Shown in pieces: positions 34,270-44,144 of a stretch of 64,000 nucleotides of DNA. The notes beneath the pieces are model-generated. The model saw only the letters and a program-made list of their open reading frames with translations, was not told where the DNA came from and searched no databases. The translations under genes were made by a program, and so were the position numbers. The stretch is from Moniliella sp. 'wahieum' (lineage: Eukaryota; Basidiomycota; Moniliellomycetes; Moniliellales; Moniliellaceae). Where the stretch lies: positions 62,001 to 126,000 of the forward strand of contig RSEE01000071.1 of the NCBI GenBank assembly GCA_003971905.1, in the 5' to 3' direction. Numbering within the stretch: position 1 is the first letter of the stretch; each line of letters opens with the position of its first letter.

Positions 34270-36343
34270 GTCGGCGACACAAGAGCAGCACAGAGTTGTT
34301 GGACGTTGGAGTCCATAGCTCCCGTCGCGGTGCATTTTCACATCACCATCGCTGCTGCCTGCACCGCCTGCTGCCCGCCTTCCTCGTCCCGTCCCCATCG
34401 CTCGGTTCTCCTTGCCTGGTCTGCATTAATTGCTGCCGTGCGTCTCCATTCCCTCTCCCGCCACACACACCGTCCTCCTCGCCTCGTCAGTATCGCTGGT
34501 GGACGCCCCCTCCGCCTCTCGCCCCGTCCCCCTCTCAATGTCTGCATTGCTTCTGTCGTACATGCTCTCTTGCCCGCCAGCGCTCTGTTGCTGACCCCGC
34601 CTACACAGACTCCCCCTCGCGGGCAATCTTGCCCTCATTTCACCTGGTCCGCAGCGCCATCGTACGTGCCCGCTTCCTCCACATTCCCCTCGCTTCTTCT
34701 GACCTTGTGGGTCACATCCGTGATGCAATAAAAACCTTTTCGCTCGCCTTCGATCCCCCCTTTGACCGTCTGCTCACTTTGGCTGTCTCGCTTACATGGT
34801 TTGCCTTGCCTGTGGTCCTCTCACTTGGCTGGTCTGCCTTGCCATCGTACGTCCCCGTCCTTCGCGCTTGGAGTGGTCCTGCCACTGACACTGTCTGCCC
34901 AGCTGCGGCATGCACGGAATCCCACAGTTGGTTCGTCTCGCCTTGTTCGCCTCGACTCGTCTGACCTGTTTCGCCGCCGTCGTACGTCCCTTCTGTTATA
35001 TGCCGACGCTGTTCCTGACCTTGTTTGCCCTGCTCGTGTACATTCCGACTTCATCCCGCTTTCCCTCGCTCCTGGCCGACTTGATCGCCTGACCCGTGAG
35101 TCCGTCGCACATCTTCTGTCTCTCGCTAACCCTGTGCTGCTGCTGACTTGGTCAGCTTCTCCCTAGTGTGCGCTCCCCTCACACTAACCTGCCACTTTCT
35201 GTACCGCTTACTGCTCTACTACGTTGTGGTGCTTCCGTCCTACGTCACATGTCACACCTAACCGTGGTTGCCGTGTAATCGCTTTCCAGCGATCTTCGAA
35301 TGCATTCTATCTAAAAAACACCTACCCTGCCTGTAAATCTAGTAGTAGTTCTGTGCATCTAAAACGAGTCCAGTGAGTAGTGACTAGGCAAGTGACTTGG
35401 GACTAATAGTGATGCTAGCAGTGAAGGGGGACACACTGTCCCCTTTTGTCCATGTGGGTCATGCTTCCCATTTCTCTTTTCCCCGCCCAACAGGTCTCCC
35501 ATCGTCCACCCTGCTCCCAGCTTCCCCGTAGCCATCCAGGGCACTCTGTTCCCCGCTCCCAACTCTCCGCGCTCAAAGTCCAACATTCAACAGCCCTCTC
35601 CCTTTTCTCCTTTAAACTTATGCCCTCGATATGGGTTGGGGGCACATGGATATGAACTGCAATTTCTATGCGCTCATAGGAGGCACCTAGTCCCTAATAC
35701 CTCGTGCTGATGTCGATGATGTTCAAGGTAGAGGTTGAACGGGCAAGCGTGTCTTACGTGCCAGGATATGCGCCCCTACCCATGCTTCATGCCTCTCATG
35801 TCCCATCAGGTTGGATGGTCGATGAAGCTTGAAAAGCAAGAAGGCAGAACCATGCGGAGGATGGCGATGACCACATTTGGCATGGACCCCCCACCTTTCG
35901 CTTTCCCCCTGTTCGATTCGTGGCCGCCCCAGAACGCTTGTTGCCAGCGAAGCTCCAGTAGGAGGGTACATACGCGCGCAAGCAGCAGTTGCATGAGCTA
36001 GTGTTGGTTGGGTTTTGCGCCAATTAACGCTTTAGCGCTTAGCCAACATTGAACGTTGAGCCTTTCAAATCCGAGTTGCGGCGCAAGCGCACAGACCAGA
36101 TCATGCAGACGCATACACTGCCCCTTGCTTGATTGGATGCATGGATTGGTGTCGCCCGACACATGCGGCATTGTCACATGTCACATGTCACATGTCACGG
36201 AGGAAGGCTTCTCCCGTGCGTTGGTCGTTTTGCTGCTCCGCCTATAGGACGCATAAGCCTCTCCTCTACGGCCTATATAACCCGCCCGCCGCACCACCTC
36301 TCTTGGCTCTCTTCCCTCACCCCCTTTTCCCCCGCCATTGATC
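34270..36343. other. Intergenic, 2 kb, metallothionein promoter at right end
   Basis: The stretch 34.3-35.2 kb is pyrimidine-rich with loosely repeated CGTACGTNCC and TTGCCTG words but no coding motif. A decayed tRNA-like segment around 35640-35695 (minus strand) has a poor B-box and does not pair well. The last 180 bp form the promoter described separately. Confidence 0.4.
36171..36280 (+). promoter_or_regulatory. Candidate metallothionein promoter: TCACATG array, GCTG site, TATA box
   Basis: Three tandem TCACATG units followed by TCACGG occupy 36172-36199. TTTTGCTG at 36228-36235 resembles the T-rich plus GCTG core recognised by fungal copper-fist activators (Ace1/Cuf1 type), though it is not a full consensus match. 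TATATAA at 36274-36280 lies 64 bp before the ATG. Regulation by copper is inference from gene type and this core only. Confidence 0.45.
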
Positions 36344-36554
36344 ATGTCTGTACGTCCTCCACCTCCCTACTGCCTAGGCGACCCACCTCCCTTCCGGGCG
36401 GGCAACTGACGCTCTGTGGCCTTGGCTCTCGTACCCATGTGGACATGATGCATGACAGTGCCCCTGTGGACCCAACTCGTCGTGCTCGTGCAGCAGCGCC
36501 TCGACGGCCTGCTCGTGTGGCACGACATGCTCGTGCGAGGGCTGCAAGAAGTAA
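36344..36554 (+). CDS. Small metallothionein (33 residues, one intron)
   Basis: Exon 1 encodes only ATG TCT (36344-36349). A 109-bp intron (36350-36458) begins GTACGT and ends GACAG. Exon 2 (36459-36554) then encodes 31 residues and TAA. The product has 9 Cys in 33 residues at positions 3, 5, 11, 13, 20, 22, 26, 28 and 31: six CxC/Cx2C-type clusters typical of fungal copper metallothioneins (Neurospora type is 26 residues), with no aromatic residue. It ends SCEGCKK. In exon 2's frame a TGA sits directly before the first Cys codon, so the intron is required. It would buffer Cu(I), Zn or Cd in the cytosol. This frame is free of indels. Too short for standard ORF calling, and long shadow frames cover it on both strands. 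Confidence 0.85.
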
Positions 36555-37034
36555 CTCGCTCTTGTGCCATGGTCCCCCCTTGCACGTGCCCCCCCTGCCT
36601 CGTCTACTCGTGGAGTGCATGCCTGGTACCAGGGCGACCGACCATTTGGGTGTCCCCCGGGCTGGGCCACTCCGGCGTCGAGCGCCCTCTGCTTCCAGCG
36701 AACCTAGGTGCGACGCTCCGCAGCAGTATGCGTGGGCTTGACAATCAATGGCGTTGACGAGAGTGTGTGTTGGGTGGTGGCTATGGGATGGATGGATGGA
36801 TGGATGGATGGATGCTATGGTTGGTACCAGTACTTTGTGGCCAGTGGCTAATTGCTGTGGGGAGTGGCTAGTGGGGTTGGAACATTGAACGTTCAAGTTG
36901 ATTTGGAACACATGAGAGACCGACTGACGTAAGCCTGCTTGGGGGGTTAAATTTTACGGTCGGGAACGGACTTGTGCTGTGGGCCGGCTGGGCTGAGATG
37001 TATTTGATGTGAGAAGAGCCGAACCGCCCTCTGG
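36555..37034. other. Intergenic with (GGAT)n
   Basis: There is a GATG/GGAT microsatellite at about 36788-36814 and ATTGAACGTTCAAGTTG near 36885. No gene was seen. Confidence 0.5.
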
Positions 37035-37384
37035 TGCTAGAGTGCGACTTGAGAGCACTCGCGATCCTATGGATCAGCTGCAAAGCAGCCTTCAGACAAG
37101 GCGTGAAGGCAAAGTGGTGAGCCACAAGTCTTCAAGCAACGTCTCATTGTGAGGAGCAACAGGTCAAGAAAGGAAGCAGAGGCGTACCTTCAGACAAGGC
37201 GTGAAGGCAAATGGTGAGCCACAAGTCTTCAAGCAACGTCTGAAGGGAAGAGAAAGGAGAGAGAGAAGGAGATGGAGCGAGCAGGGCGTGCGCGGCCTGC
37301 GAGCGGAACGCTTCCGCTCGGCTAGGCGAGCGTCACCGATCCATTGAGGGCCGTGCAGGAGAACCCTAGCAGTACCCTCTAACA
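37035..37384 (-). repeat. 3' LTR of non-autonomous element
   Basis: 350 bp. Reads TGTTAGAGGGTACTGC...CTCTAGCA on the minus strand. It contains an internal direct duplication of about 57 bp (starting CCTTCAGACAAGGCGTGAAG) at about 37089 and 37188. It differs from the other LTR only by four single-base indels. Confidence 0.92.
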
Positions 37385-37552
37385 GCCCCCCTCGGTGAGC
37401 TCGCCAGACCACAGGTGGTGGTGGTCCTCGGCCAAGGGCCAAGGCATGGATGAAAGAAGAAAGGATGTCTCCAACGCCTCTGGTCAAAAAGTGAAAGGAA
37501 AAACATAATTGGCAAGCGATGTTGCCAAGTCAAGGAAGAGAAACAGTATATT

Positions 37553-37880
37553 CAACGCATGGAGGTAAGGAGGAAGCGTAGAAAGTCACAGAGGTCAATT
37601 CAACTTGGAAGTATAAACAACATGTTCCAAGTCGAACAGGATGTTCAACGGATGAGGGAGGAAGCGTAAGAATCATAGAGGTCGATTCAACTGGAGGTAG
37701 AAACAACATGTTCCAAGCCGAAAGAGGATGTTGAACGTGTGCAGGTAAGGAAGCTGTGAAAGTCATAGAGATCGATGCAACTTGGAGATATAGACAACAT
37801 ATGCCAAGTCGAACCGAAGCCAAAGTCGAACAGTAAAAACGTAGAGTTGGAGGTCGAGTAGAACCATAGAAGGCAATTCA
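37553..37880 (-). repeat. Tandem block A, unit about 88 bp
   Basis: Three full units and a partial one, each containing TCAACTTGGA(A/G)GTA, AAACAACATGTTCCAAG and GGATGTT(C/G)AAC. Confidence 0.75.
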
Positions 37881-38099
37881 ACTTGAAAAGAAACCAACAA
37901 GTCAAATTTGGCACAGCCATGAAAAGGAGAAAAGGACCAAATTCAGGACAGAAAAAGGATGACGACTGGTCCAAACCGTCACGAGGACCAGCGTCAACGA
38001 TGGTTCGAAAGTACCTTGTAGGTGATCAGTACACTTCGCAAGCAGCACCGCTGGCAAAGGAGCGACCAAAGTCTTCGGGCCCGGGTGGGATGAAAGTGC

Positions 38100-38728
38100 A
38101 ACGGCTGCCCATGTAGCGTACACTAGAGACAGTGCCTCCGTCTTGAGACAGCCAAAGAAACTCCCATTTGGGCCAGAAAGGAAACCATAGCCGCCCATGC
38201 AGCCCAATAGTAACAGCACCGCCAATCTTGGAACGGTCAAGGTACCCCGCGCCCGGTCAGGTAGGAAACGGCCACAACCATTAGTGTAGCCTAAACCGTC
38301 AACAGCACCACTGCTCTTGAGACGGTCAAAGTACCCCCGCGCCCGGGTCAGACAGGAAACGGCTACAACCATTAGCGTAACCTAAACCGTCAACCGCACC
38401 ACTGCTCTGAGACGGTCAAAGTACCCCCCCCCGGGTCAAGTAGGAAACTACCACATCGAGTAGTGTAACCGAAACTGTCAACAGCAGCACTTGTCTTGGG
38501 ACGATCAAGGACCCCCGCCCAGGTCAGATAGGGAAGTGCCACCGCTGCCCGTGTAGCCCAAAACATAAACGGTGTCCCCCATCATGGATCGGTCAAAGTA
38601 CCTGTCCGAGTCATGTAAGAAACTGCCACAGCCGCCCGTGTAGCCCCAATCGTAAACGGTGCCTGTGGTCTTGGAACGATCAAAATACCACCCCCGGGTC
38701 AGATAGGAAACCGTCAGAACCGCCCATC
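38100..38728 (-). repeat. Tandem block B, unit about 88 bp
   Basis: About seven units carrying GTGTAGCC..AAACCGTCAAC, GACGGTCAAAGTACC and GGGTCAGATAGGAAAC. Sequence is unrelated to block A but of nearly the same period. Confidence 0.8.
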
Positions 38729-39179
38729 ATGTTGGATGCAATGGGAGAGAGAGACGTTAAAGCAAAGCACACAAGAGGGCCAACGAGTCCGCACATACCT
38801 CCCGAGCTAACAAGTAAGAAGGGCAGCTAGGGTGGCTTGCGTCGGTGGGCCCCGGCCTTGGGACCTCAGGTCAGTATCGATATTCTCTCCCGACAGACAA
38901 TGTGTGCCTGAGGATCGGTACCGTGCCCATACGCAATTTGGAACAGGCAGGCCTGCCAACACATGGTGAGTATCGCTGAAAAGGGTGGGTGGGAGGGAAC
39001 AGTAAGGCAAGGTGGTCCGGCGCGCGTAAATGCATGTGCGGAAGGACGGGGGCAGCCCCCCTTTTTCCCATCCCGTCGATGGCCGCAAGCTCTGACAAGC
39101 GGCAATCGCCTTCCCTGCGTATGGTGCTAGGCGACCGTGCAAGCTTGTCCGCAAGCTCGGCGACCGTTAATCTCCATGT

Positions 39180-40010
39180 CCAGCGCCAGGTCGACACCGC
39201 CACACGCCATCGGCCCCCTTGATCGGACGCTCGGCCAATAGCAGCGCGCGACATCGGTCCCCCTTGGTCAGGCACCAGGCCGACACGTCCACGCCGCCAT
39301 CGGCCCCCCTTTGTCGGGCGCCTGGCCAAAGCACCACACGCTATCGGCCCCCCTTCGTCAGGCGCTGGCCAATGGCACCACACGCGGTCGGCCCCCCTTT
39401 GTCGGCGCCTGGCCAATAGCACCACACGCTATCGCCCCCCTTCGTCAGGCGCTTGGCCAATGGCACCACACACGCGGTCGGCCCCCTTTGTCGGGCGCCT
39501 GGCCAATAGTGCACACGCTATCGGCCCCCTTGGTCGGGTGCCTGATGGACGTCAATGGGAACCGGGCCACCAAGCGCCTGGTCGGACGCCATGCCATCCA
39601 CCGGCCCCCCTTTGTCAGACGCAGGCAACCACGACCCCCCTTTGATAGGTGCCAAGCCAACCACGGCCCCCCTTTGTCAGACGCTAGGCCAACCACCGGC
39701 CCCCCTTCATCGGGTACCGGGCCAGCCATCGTTTCCTCTTCATCGGGTGAAGAGGCCCAAGCGCCATCGGCCCCCCTTGGCCAGGCGCCTGGACTTTAAC
39801 AGGTACCAGGCCACCGAGCGCCTGATCAGGTGCCATGCCATCCACCGTCCCCACTGTATCAGGCGCCAGGCCAGCCACCGGCCCCCCTTGATCGGGTGCC
39901 AAGTCAGCCATTGTTTCCCCTTCATCGGTGCAAAGGCACCGAGCGTAATCAGCCCCCCTTACGAGGCGCCGGGACTGCAACGGGTACCGGGCCACCAAGC
40001 GCCTGATCGG
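39180..40010 (-). repeat. Tandem block C, C-rich units about 45-65 bp
   Basis: Around fourteen imperfect units with core CGGCCCCCCTTTGTC(G/A)G and GCGCCTGGCCAA. Unit length varies (about 45-65 bp). Confidence 0.75.
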
Positions 40011-41242
40011 TTGTCTGATCCTGAGCCACGATAGCAACTGACATGGACCTGGGGGAATGCACCTCCCGTGACGCATAGTCACCACCCGCTGGGGGTAAGC
40101 CCGGGCCGACAGATGCCATCGCAGCCACAGGATCCGGCTTGGCGATAGCAGCTGGCGTGGACCTGGGGGAATGCACCTCCCGTGACACATAGTCACCACC
40201 CGCTGGGGGTAAGCCCGGGCCGACAGATGCCATCGCAGCCACAGGATCCAGCTTGGCGATAGCAGCTGGCGTGGACCTGGGGGAATGCACCTCCCGTGAC
40301 ACATAGTCACCACCCGCTGGGGGTAAGTCCGGGCCGACAGATGCCATTGCTGCAACAGGGTCATACCCAACAGCAGCTAACTCAGCCCCGGACTTGGGAC
40401 TAGCGGAATGCATCGTCAGTAAATCAGGACCAACGCGTGGCATCTTGCCCAGAGGCTCATGGGCGACAGCAACTGGCTCACACGCGGGCGAAGCAAGGTG
40501 TTCCGCTGGCTCGCTGGCACCACGAGCCGGGAAAGGCTCGTCAACGAGTGGTGCTGCAACCAGAGGTTTACCCTCTCCACCAGTGCAATCACGAGAGCAA
40601 TCCACATCCTTGGGGCCAGACACGACCACACCTTGGGGCTCTCTGATACAGTCCGCTGGGTCGAGGAGCATGTCACGCATGGCACGACGCTTCAGATCGA
40701 CACGGTGTTTGGAAGCCTGATTGTCCTCGTACAGTTTCCAAGCATTACGCACTGCCTTGATATGGCGAAAGATTGCCTTCTGCAAGTCCTCAAAAGTGGA
40801 GAAGCGATGAGACTTGGTATAAAAGACGTAGGCAACATAGAAGTCGGTCGGGTGTGAGCAAGAAGTTTTCGCCACCATGGCCCTTATTGTAGTCGGTAAT
40901 GATATCAGCCACAATAGAGTCCTTGTCTGCCACTGCAGAACCAGGGAGCGGGGAGGCGATGCCACTCATCGGCATACCCCAGTGGCGAATGGTAGGAATG
41001 ACTTCCAGGATGAACTTGGCAGCGACGTCCTCGTCAACGTCCGAAAGAACGACGCTCAGTTGAGCCCAAGCATAAGTCGTGCCCTTGATGCGAAAAGCCG
41101 GCCACTTCGCTGTCGTGCCAGGGGCTATCTCGACTTGGGAGTTGGGGTCAAACTCGCCACGACGAACATACGCTTCCACAATGTCGCGAGGCGAGGAAAC
41201 CGGGTGCGCAGAATGCGCAGAGGCAGAAGATAAGGGCGACAT
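39949..41242 (-). CDS. Sole ORF of the non-autonomous LTR element (gag-like position)
   Basis: The ATG at 41242 lies four bases inside the 5' LTR boundary. The first frame (MSPLSSASAHSAHPVSSPRD..., to about 40790) reads as a folded domain: WPAFRIKGTTYAWAQLSVVLS, DVDEDVAAKFILEVIPTIRHWG. After a frame break near 40870 it continues TDFYVAYVFYTKSHRFSTFE, AVRNAWKLYEDNQASKHRVD. A Pro/Ala-rich region and three 38-residue repeats (block D) follow, after which the frame stays open into block C. The position next to the 5' LTR suggests Gag or a Gag-derived packaging protein, but I recognise no Gag motif or zinc knuckle. There are no catalytic motifs. Confidence 0.6.
40044..40385 (-). repeat. Tandem block D, 114-bp coding repeat
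   Basis: Three units of exactly 114 bp (starts at 40044, 40158, 40272). It lies inside the minus-strand ORF and encodes three copies of a 38-residue unit containing DPVAAMASVGP and GLPPAGGDYVSREVHSPRS. Confidence 0.88.
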
Positions 41243-41246
41243 AACC

Positions 41247-41598
41247 TGCTAGAGTGCGACTTGAGAGCACTCGCGATCCTATGGATCAGCTGCAAAGCAG
41301 CCTTCAGACAAGGCGTGAAGGCAAAGTGGTGAGCCACAAGTCTTCAAGCAACGTCTCATTGTGAGGAGCAACAGGTCAAGAAAGGAAGCAGAGGCGTACC
41401 TTCAGACAAGGCGTGAAGGCAAAGTGGTGAGCCACAAGTCTTCAAGCAACGTCTGAAGGGAAGGAGAAAGGAGAGAGAGAAGGGAGATGGAGCGAGCAGG
41501 GCGTGCGCGGCTGCGAGCGGAACGCTTCCGCTCGGCTAGGCGAGCGTCACCGATCCATTGAGGGCCGTGCAGGAGAACCCTAGCAGTACCCTCTAACA
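41247..41598 (-). repeat. 5' LTR of non-autonomous element
   Basis: 352 bp, TG...CA on the minus strand. Its upstream end (41598) lies 79 bp before the ATG of the MTHFR gene, and TCTGG follows as the target duplication. Confidence 0.92.
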
Positions 41599-41677
41599 TC
41601 TGGGTCTCCGAGCGCACCGGCTCAGCCAGTCCATCCATCCTTCCTTCCTTTGCCCTTTGGCTCCCTTGGCACCCACC

Positions 41678-43527
41678 ATGGCCGAGCCCAGTACACAGCT
41701 CAGTGCGCCGCCCAGCGCACAACCCAGTGCGCAGCACATTGCGCCCAAGTTGAAGGGGCGCAAAACGCCGCTCTACCTCGAGTTCTTCCCGCCCAAAACC
41801 GCCACCGGCAAACAACATCTCTTCTCCCGCATCGCCCGTCTCGCCCATCCCGACCAAGCGCACAACGACCCCCACATCCACACCCAGCCTCCCGCTTGGA
41901 TCGACGTCACCTGGGGCGCCGGCGGCTCCACCGACAAGGACAGCCTTGAGATTGCTGCCCGCATCCAACGCGGCGACCTGACGGAGGAGCAGGACCGATT
42001 TTCCTCCTCCTCGGACGCGCCTGCGCACCCGCAACCGGTGGACGTGTTGCTGCACTTGACCTGTACCAACGTGACGCTCGCCGCGCTGCGTGCGACGCTG
42101 CAGGCGGCGCGGCAGGCGGGGATCCGCAACTTGCTCGCCCTTCGGGGTGATCCCCGCGCGGGCAAGAGTACTGGGTCGCGGCCGACGACCGGTTCCAACA
42201 TGCCGTCGACTTGGTCAAATTTGTTCGTGCGGAGCATGGCGATTGGTTCTGCATTGGGGTCGCGGCCTACCCCGAAGGACATCCGGACGACGAAGAGGGC
42301 GACAAAGTCGGTCGCGACTTGCAGCACCTCAAGGAAAAGCAAGCGGCCGGCGCCGACTTTGTGGTGACGCAATTGTTTTACGATGCGGAGGTATTTTTGC
42401 GCTGGGAGCGACGTGCGCGCGCCGAGGGCATCACCATTCCAATTGTGCCTGCGTTCATGCCGATTGTCAACTACAATGCTTTTCGGCGGATCAGCACGCT
42501 GTGCAAGATCAATGTGCCGAGCGAGGTGCAACGGGCGGTGGAGGAGGAACGAAAAGCACGACGATGTGCGGGTGCGCGAGTACGGGACGCAGTTGGCCCA
42601 AGACATGATGCAGCGGATCTGGGACGATGCAGACTGCTACGTTGGCTGTTTCCACATCTGCACCCTCAACCTTGAGCGCAGCACCGAGTGGATCGTAGCC
42701 CAGTCGCCTTGGTGGACCAGCTCTTCTTCGGTGGCCAAGACGGCGGCGCTGGCACCGGGCGAGTGGGACGAGTTCCCCAATGGTAGATGGGGCGACATTC
42801 GCTCCCCGGCCTATGGCGAGATTGACGGTTACGGCGCTAACATCAAACTGCCACCACAGGAAGCTCGTGCGACCTGGGGCGCGCCTAGTAGCGATGCTGA
42901 GATTAGCCAGATTTTCGTCCGCTACCTCGAGGGATCCTTGTCCATCATCCCCTGGTGGGACGGGCCGTTGATGGAGGAAACGGAAACGATTCGAGATGCG
43001 CTGCTGCAACTCAACTCGGCCCAGGGCCAAGGCTGGTGGACAGTGGGCTCCCAGCCGGCGGTGGATGGCGCGCCATCGTCAGATCGTATCTACGGCTTTG
43101 GCCCGCCGGGCGGGTACGTGTACCAAAAGGCCTATGTCGAGCTGTTTGTGTCGGACGCCGACAAGCAACGCCTGACACGCGCCATTGCCAGCTCGCCCTT
43201 GGCTGAGCAAGTGTCGTACTTTGCCTGGCGGCCAGGAAGCGGCAACGAAGTAGAAACGAATGTCGCTGCGGGAGGGGCCAACTGCGTGACGTGGGCCGTA
43301 TGGCCAGGAACCGAGGTGGTACAAGCAACCTTGATTGAGCCTGCCTCGTTCCGCGCCTGGGCCGAAGAGGCATTTGCCATCTGGACCCAGTGGGCCGCCC
43401 TCTTCCCCCCGCACTCGCCTGCCCACACTTTCCTCACCGCCACGTCGCAGCAGCGCTGGCTCTGACGCTGGTACACCACGACTATAAGCGTCCCGATGCG
43501 CTGTGGAAGTGGCTCGCCCACGTCTAA
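41678..43527 (+). CDS. MET13: Methylenetetrahydrofolate reductase
   Basis: It reduces 5,10-methylene-THF to 5-methyl-THF, the methyl donor for methionine synthesis. The first ATG after the LTR (41678) gives MAEPSTQL, then TPLYLEFFPPKTATG with the catalytic Glu of the TIM barrel, DVTWGAGGSTDKDSL, LLHLTCTNVT and LLALRGDP. Next come FCIGVAAYPEGHPD, GADFVVTQLFYD and VPAFMPIVNYNAFRRIS. The C-terminal regulatory domain follows (CFHICTLNLERSTEWIV, EFPNGRWGDIRSPAYGEIDGYG, YLEG..IPWWDGPL). After a last frame break at about 43460 it ends DYKRPDALWKWLAHV. Other breaks: about 42165 and 42555. Two-domain eukaryotic type; MET12 versus MET13 cannot be separated by eye. The native promoter may have been displaced by the LTR element. 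Confidence 0.94.
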
Positions 43528-44144
43528 TGCACACATCCTCCCATCCCAGCAGCTGCTTCGAGAGAGGCGGTACATAGTATAGCATCCGCTCTGTCGGCTC
43601 ACGACATGTACACATTGCTTGCTCCTGCGCGCCTGCGGAGGCCTGCGGCCCACCTGCCCATGCGGCCCACAGCCTGATCGCGCCCAACACGTTGAAGCTG
43701 CAGGACCGGATGGAGTTGGAGTTGGAGATGGAGATGGAGATGGACCGCGTCGGGGTGGGAGTGGTGCGTCGGAAGGGGAGCCCCAGAGGAGGGCAGCGAT
43801 GGGCTTCTGCTTCTGGCCAGCGCAGTGGGCAACGATGGGCGCGGGGCTGGCCTGCGCTGGCAAGTTGAACATTGCAAGCACCCACGTCATCGATCATCGA
43901 TCATCGACTATCTCGATTGCGGTTATCATGGATCGATGATCACCGACCAACTGCCTCGGCCAGGGAAGAGCCTGTGTGGCAGTAGGGTTGCGCCCAGGCA
44001 GCCCGAGCGTACCAGGCAACAGCCCAGGCGCCTCAGCGCCTCAGCGCACCCCGACGCCCCCGCCTGAGCACCGACGGCCATCCCCCCTCCCCCTGCTCCC
44101 TCTCCCCTTCCCTCTTCCCTCTTCCCCTGCCCGCCCCCCATCCC
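43528..44144. other. Intergenic MTHFR-ARC35
   Basis: Contains a GGAGATGGAGATGGA-type repeat near 43715-43745 and CATCGATCATCGATCATCG words at about 43889. No gene recognised. Confidence 0.45.

Larger units (their letters stand above)
37035..41598 (-). mobile_element. Non-autonomous LTR retroelement with internal tandem-repeat blocks
   Basis: Two direct repeats of 350/352 bp (TG...CA ends when read on the minus strand) flank 3.86 kb. A perfect 5-bp target duplication TCTGG lies at 37030-37034 and 41599-41603. Internal content on the minus strand: one ORF immediately after the 5' LTR, then four tandem-repeat blocks (40385-40044, 40010-39180, 38728-38100, 37880-37553). I find no protease, integrase, reverse transcriptase or RNase H motif. 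This fits a large retrotransposon derivative (LARD-like) mobilised in trans. The LTRs share no obvious similarity with the copia LTRs in this window, so its partner lies elsewhere. Near-identical LTRs imply a recent insertion. Confidence 0.88.

Noticed and set aside
35636..35700. Second tRNA-like segment on the minus strand
   Set aside because: The B-box is degenerate (AGTTCATATCC) and no cloverleaf can be drawn by eye.
37185..41240. Plus-strand frames inside the non-autonomous LTR element
   Set aside because: They are translations of tandem repeats. The minus ORF beginning at the LTR has better composition and in-phase 114-bp repeats.
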